From: Alphaproteobacteria bacterium
GTDB taxonomy: Bacteria > Pseudomonadota > Alphaproteobacteria > UBA9219 > RFNS01
Reading direction: 5' to 3'
Assembly: GCA_016124955.1 (NCBI GenBank)
Contig: WGMR01000002.1
Coordinates: forward strand, 62,001-126,000
DNA: 64,000 bases
Each line of letters opens with the position of its first letter. The stretch's first letter is position 1. The translations under genes were made by a program, and so were the position numbers. The notes beneath the pieces are model-generated. The model saw only the letters and a list, made by a program, of their open reading frames with translations. It was not told the DNA's origin and did no database searches. Below are positions 61,029 through 64,000 of this stretch, piece after piece.

Positions 61029-62113
61029 ACCAGAGCTGGATCATCTTCCGCTATATCGGGCGGCACTACGTTACATGGTTGCTGATCTTCCTGTTCGGCC
61101 TTGCGGGGATTATCTGGCTGTTCGAAACCGCCGAGCTGCTGCGCCGCGCCGCCAGCAAGGACACAGGCATCAGCATTGTGCTGCTGATGGGGCTTTTCAA
61201 ACTGCCGGAGACGATCGACCGCGCCCTGCCCTTCGTTATATTGTTCGCGGCGCTTTTCACCTTCTGGCGCATGACGCGCAGCCAGGAACTTATCATCGTG
61301 CGCGCAGCAGGCGTTTCGGTCTGGCAATTCCTGATGCCGGTGCTGACGGCAACTATTTTGTTTTCCGTGGTCAATGTCGCCGTTATCAACCCGATCGGCG
61401 CGCGCATGGTCGCGCACTATTATGAAATGGAAGCCACCTATTTGCGCCACCATTCGACGCTCGAGCTGACGGGCGCGGGGCTTTGGTTGCGGCAATTCCA
61501 GGACGGCAAGGAATATTTGCTGCACACCGACAAGGTCGAGCTCGACCCGCTGCGCCTCAGCCCGCTGATGGCGATCATTTACGGACCGGACAACAAGTAT
61601 GCCGGGCGCATAGACGCGCGCCGCGCCGTGCTTGAAGAAGGCCGCTGGCGGATCCACGATGCATGGCTCAACGAGCCTGGCAAGCAACCGAAGTTCATGC
61701 CGGAAATGCAGATCACGACCGACATGACTTACGAAAAAATCCAGGAAAGCATGGCTTCGCCCCGTACCGTTTCATTCTGGGAACTGCCGCAATTCATCGT
61801 CGCGCTGCAATCGGTCGGGTTGCCGGTGTTGCGCCACAAGCTGCAGCTGCACGCGCTGCTGGCGCAGCCGTGGTTTTTGTGCGCCATGGCGTTCTTTGCC
61901 GCCGCTTTCGCGCTGCGGCTGAACCGGCAGGGCGGTATTTTATTCATGGTTTCCGCCGGCGTAGTGGTGGGAATTCTCGCCTTCACGCTCAACAATGTGC
62001 TGGTGGCGCTGGGCACCACACAGATCATCCCCGTCTTGCTTTCTGCATGGGCTGCGCCCATCATGTGCATCATTCTGGGCATCGCCGCGCTTTTGTATCT
62101 GGAGGATGGTTAA
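61025..62113 (+). CDS. lptG: LPS export ABC transporter permease LptG
   Basis: About 362 residues from MNQSWIIFRYIGRHYVTWLL. Partner permease of LptF with the same architecture: helices, periplasmic domain, helices (FRMTRSQELIIVRAAGVSVW, KFMPEMQITTDMTYEKIQE). The ATG overlaps the lptF stop (ATGA). The next gene is surA after three bases; lptD, which is commonly between them in alphaproteobacteria, is not present. Confidence 0.95.
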   Translation: MNQSWIIFRYIGRHYVTWLLIFLFGLAGIIWLFETAELLRRAASKDTGISIVLLMGLFKLPETIDRALPFVILFAALFTFWRMTRSQELIIVRAAGVSVWQFLMPVLTATILFSVVNVAVINPIGARMVAHYYEMEATYLRHHSTLELTGAGLWLRQFQDGKEYLLHTDKVELDPLRLSPLMAIIYGPDNKYAGRIDARRAVLEEGRWRIHDAWLNEPGKQPKFMPEMQITTDMTYEKIQESMASPRTVSFWELPQFIVALQSVGLPVLRHKLQLHALLAQPWFLCAMAFFAAAFALRLNRQGGILFMVSAGVVVGILAFTLNNVLVALGTTQIIPVLLSAWAAPIMCIILGIAALLYLEDG

Positions 62114-62116
62114 ATA

Positions 62117-63409
62117 ATGCCGGTAAGACAGGTTTTCCGCCTTATCATGCTGCTCGCCTGCGCCCTTGGCGCCACCGCTCTGCCCGGCCGCGCGCTGGCC
62201 CAGCGCGTCGATGAATTGCCGGGCGCACAAAGCTATCTGAGCGACCGTATCGCCGCCATCGTGAACGACAGCGCCATCACCGGCAGCGATGTCGAAAACC
62301 GCTATCACCTCGCGCTCGTTTCATCCGGCATGACCGAAAGTGCCGAAGCGCGCAAACGCATCATGCCCCAGGTCATACAATCCCTGATCGACGAACAAAT
62401 CCAGATGCAGGAAGCCCGGCGGCTTGATATCACCATCGGCACCGCCGATGTCGATCAGGCCCTGGAAAAAATCGCGGCCGATAACGGCATCACCACCGGC
62501 ATGCGCCTGTTCCTCGCCAGTCAGGGCGTTTCACCCGCCACGCTCGAAGACCAGGTCCGCGCCAGCCTGAGCTGGGTGAAGGTCGTGCAGCGCACGTTAC
62601 GCCCACGCGTCGAGATCGGCGACGACGAGGTTGATGCGGTGATCGACCGCATGCGCGCCAGTTCGGGCAAGCAGGAATACCTTGTCAGCGAAATTTTCCT
62701 GCCCAATGATAACCCGGCCGAAGAAGCGCAGGCACAGGCATTTGCCGAACAGATCAAGAAGCAGATCGATCAGGGCGCGCCCTTCGTCGCGGTGGCGCGG
62801 CAGTTTTCGCAAGGCACCGGCGCCATGAACGGCGGCGACCTTGGCTGGATCCAGCAAGGCCAGCTGCCGGGCGAGATCGATAGCGCGCTGAAGACCATGA
62901 ACGAAGGTGAAATCGCGGGGCCGATCAAGACATCGAGCGGCTTCCACATCATCGCCGTGCGCAGCATACGCACCATCAATATCGGCGAGCCGGGCGAAGC
63001 CGCCGCCAGCGTCGCACAGATATCGGCGCAAGTGACCCCGCCGCAAGACCGTGCCGCCGTGATGGAACAGGCCAAGACAATTCGTACCGCGCTGGTCGGC
63101 TGCACCGATCTTGAAAAGCGGCTTTCCGGCTATTCCGGCTGGCGCTACCAGAATATGGGCCAGCACAAGCTGGACGAATTCCCCGAATGGCTGGCGGAAA
63201 TCGTCAATACGCAGAAAATCGGCGAAGCGAGCGCACCCGTCCCCACCGGCGCGGGCATTACGATGTTTTATGTTTGCAACCGCGCAGTGCCCGACAGCGT
63301 CGATCGCGATGCGATTGCCAACGCCATCGGCCTCGAGCGGCTTGAAAACCTGGCGCGCCGCAAGCTGCGTGACCTGAAGCGCGCCGCCTATATTGATATC
63401 CGCACCTAG
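62117..63409 (+). CDS. surA: Peptidylprolyl isomerase SurA
   Basis: 430 residues. Signal peptide (LIMLLACALGATALPGRALA), the N-terminal chaperone module (SDRIAAIVNDSAITGSDVEN, GMTESAEARKRIMPQVIQSL), and one parvulin domain (QEYLVSEIFLPNDNPAEEAQ, GGDLGWIQQGQLPGEIDSAL, SSGFHIIAVRSIRT). It chaperones outer-membrane proteins such as LptD in the periplasm. Followed by pdxA, the order known from E. coli and alphaproteobacteria. Confidence 0.93.
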   Translation: MPVRQVFRLIMLLACALGATALPGRALAQRVDELPGAQSYLSDRIAAIVNDSAITGSDVENRYHLALVSSGMTESAEARKRIMPQVIQSLIDEQIQMQEARRLDITIGTADVDQALEKIAADNGITTGMRLFLASQGVSPATLEDQVRASLSWVKVVQRTLRPRVEIGDDEVDAVIDRMRASSGKQEYLVSEIFLPNDNPAEEAQAQAFAEQIKKQIDQGAPFVAVARQFSQGTGAMNGGDLGWIQQGQLPGEIDSALKTMNEGEIAGPIKTSSGFHIIAVRSIRTINIGEPGEAAASVAQISAQVTPPQDRAAVMEQAKTIRTALVGCTDLEKRLSGYSGWRYQNMGQHKLDEFPEWLAEIVNTQKIGEASAPVPTGAGITMFYVCNRAVPDSVDRDAIANAIGLERLENLARRKLRDLKRAAYIDIRT

Positions 63410-63412
63410 GCC

Positions 63413-64000
63413 ATGAAAAGGCCGCTTGCCGTCACCATGGGCGAACCCGCCGGGGTCGGCGGGGAAGTTATGCTCGCCGCCTTCGCGGCGCGGGCGCAGC
63501 ACAAACTTCCGCCCTTTGTGGCATTCGACGACCCCGAACGGCTGCGCACGCTGGCCGGCCAATTGGGTATCGAAGCCGAAATCGCTGAAATACGGGCGCC
63601 GGGCGAGGCAGCCGCGCTGCCCCGCGGCCCGCTGCCGGTCGTGCCCGTCAAGCTGGCCACGCGCTGCCAGCCGGGCAAGCTCGATGCCGCCAATGCCCCC
63701 GCCGTGATCGAAAGCATCAAGCGCGCGGTCGAAGCCGTGCAGCGGGGCGATTGCGCAGGCGTCGTTACCGCGCCGATCCAGAAAAGCACGCTGCAGCAGG
63801 CGGGGTTCAAGCACCCCGGGCATACCGAATTTCTTGCCGAACTTGCGGGCATAAAAACGCCGCCCGTTATGCTGCTGGCGGCGCAAGGGCTGCGCGTCGT
63901 CCCCGTGACGGTACATGTGCCGCTGCGCACGGTGGCCGAAGCGCTGACAACGGAAAAAATCGTTGCCATCGCCGCCATAACGGCGGAAGACCTGCACCGC
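63413..64000 (+). CDS. pdxA: 4-hydroxythreonine-4-phosphate dehydrogenase, N-terminal part (cut by window edge)
   Basis: 196 residues are visible and the frame is open to the window end. MKRPLAVTMGEPAGVGGEVM, GVVTAPIQKSTLQQAGF and HPGHTEFLAEL match PdxA, a pyridoxal 5'-phosphate synthesis enzyme; the H in GHTEFLAEL is a metal ligand. Three bases separate it from surA, so it is cotranscribed with lptF-lptG-surA. The C-terminal half lies outside the window. Confidence 0.93.
   Translation, partial: MKRPLAVTMGEPAGVGGEVMLAAFAARAQHKLPPFVAFDDPERLRTLAGQLGIEAEIAEIRAPGEAAALPRGPLPVVPVKLATRCQPGKLDAANAPAVIESIKRAVEAVQRGDCAGVVTAPIQKSTLQQAGFKHPGHTEFLAELAGIKTPPVMLLAAQGLRVVPVTVHVPLRTVAEALTTEKIVAIAAITAEDLHR

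Noticed and set aside
1-64000. CRISPR array or prophage
   Set aside because: No regularly spaced direct repeats, cas genes, phage structural genes or integrase were seen in the window.

Overview
The window is a 64 kb piece of a GC-rich alphaproteobacterial chromosome. The placement rests on gene order: rpoZ next to a bifunctional (p)ppGpp enzyme; rpiB-glyA-nrdR-rib-nusB; pepA-holC divergent from lptF-lptG-surA-pdxA; lgt-midA-pgeF; and ubiK-like/ybjN-like/proC. A RibBX protein (RibB fused to a RibA-like domain without zinc cysteines) and dense GANTC (CcrM) sites agree with this. I cannot name a genus. Most of the window is housekeeping DNA; no plasmid, prophage or CRISPR is visible.

Layout. 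1-7.6 kb: photolyase 3' part, rpmG, a TPR-methyltransferase, rlmJ, a WecE-type aminotransferase, an SPFH/NfeD pair, rlmE and ppx. 7.7-13.1 kb: tRNA-Gln followed after 12 bp by a six-gene accessory cassette: three GT2 glycosyltransferases, a PqqD-like protein, an HprK-like kinase and an NTP_transf_5 nucleotidyltransferase. 13.2-15.1 kb: a ydbH-ynbE-ydbL type operon for phospholipid transport across the envelope. 15.1-22.0 kb: GH15 hydrolase, DipZ, a small membrane protein, a CinA-type protein and the H+-pyrophosphatase. 22,123-24,996: an intact 2,874 bp IS1-family-like transposon with 17 bp terminal inverted repeats, an exact 8 bp target duplication and four passenger genes of unknown role. 25.0-31.8 kb: membrane protein, FliL-like protein, then rpiB-glyA-nrdR-ribE-ribBX-ribH-nusB on the minus strand. 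31.9-37.9 kb: bioF, rsh, a second divergent RSH homologue, rpoZ.

38.2-43.6 kb: NYN protein, smpB, Slt-type transglycosylase, pirin and small proteins. 43.8-49.9 kb: prepilin peptidase, murJ, trpS, pgeF, midA, lgt. 50-54 kb: UbiK-like protein, a YbjN-like gene behind an unusual cluster of GANTC sites, proC, a TetR-type regulator, phasin, CsaA. 54-64 kb: EnvZ/OmpR pair, tRNA-Val, VOC protein, mltG, holC, pepA, lptF, lptG, surA and the start of pdxA.

The strongest candidates for something undescribed are: (1) the RSH-like gene at 35.4-37.3 kb, between rpoZ and rsh, which lacks the HD hydrolase residues but keeps the (p)ppGpp synthetase signature and a TGS domain; (2) nine GANTC sites in about 220 bp before the YbjN-like gene; (3) the IS with four passenger genes; and (4) the PqqD/HprK-like/nucleotidyltransferase cassette interleaved with glycosyltransferases, with no visible peptide substrate. 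All assignments come from reading protein motifs by eye; no database search was run.
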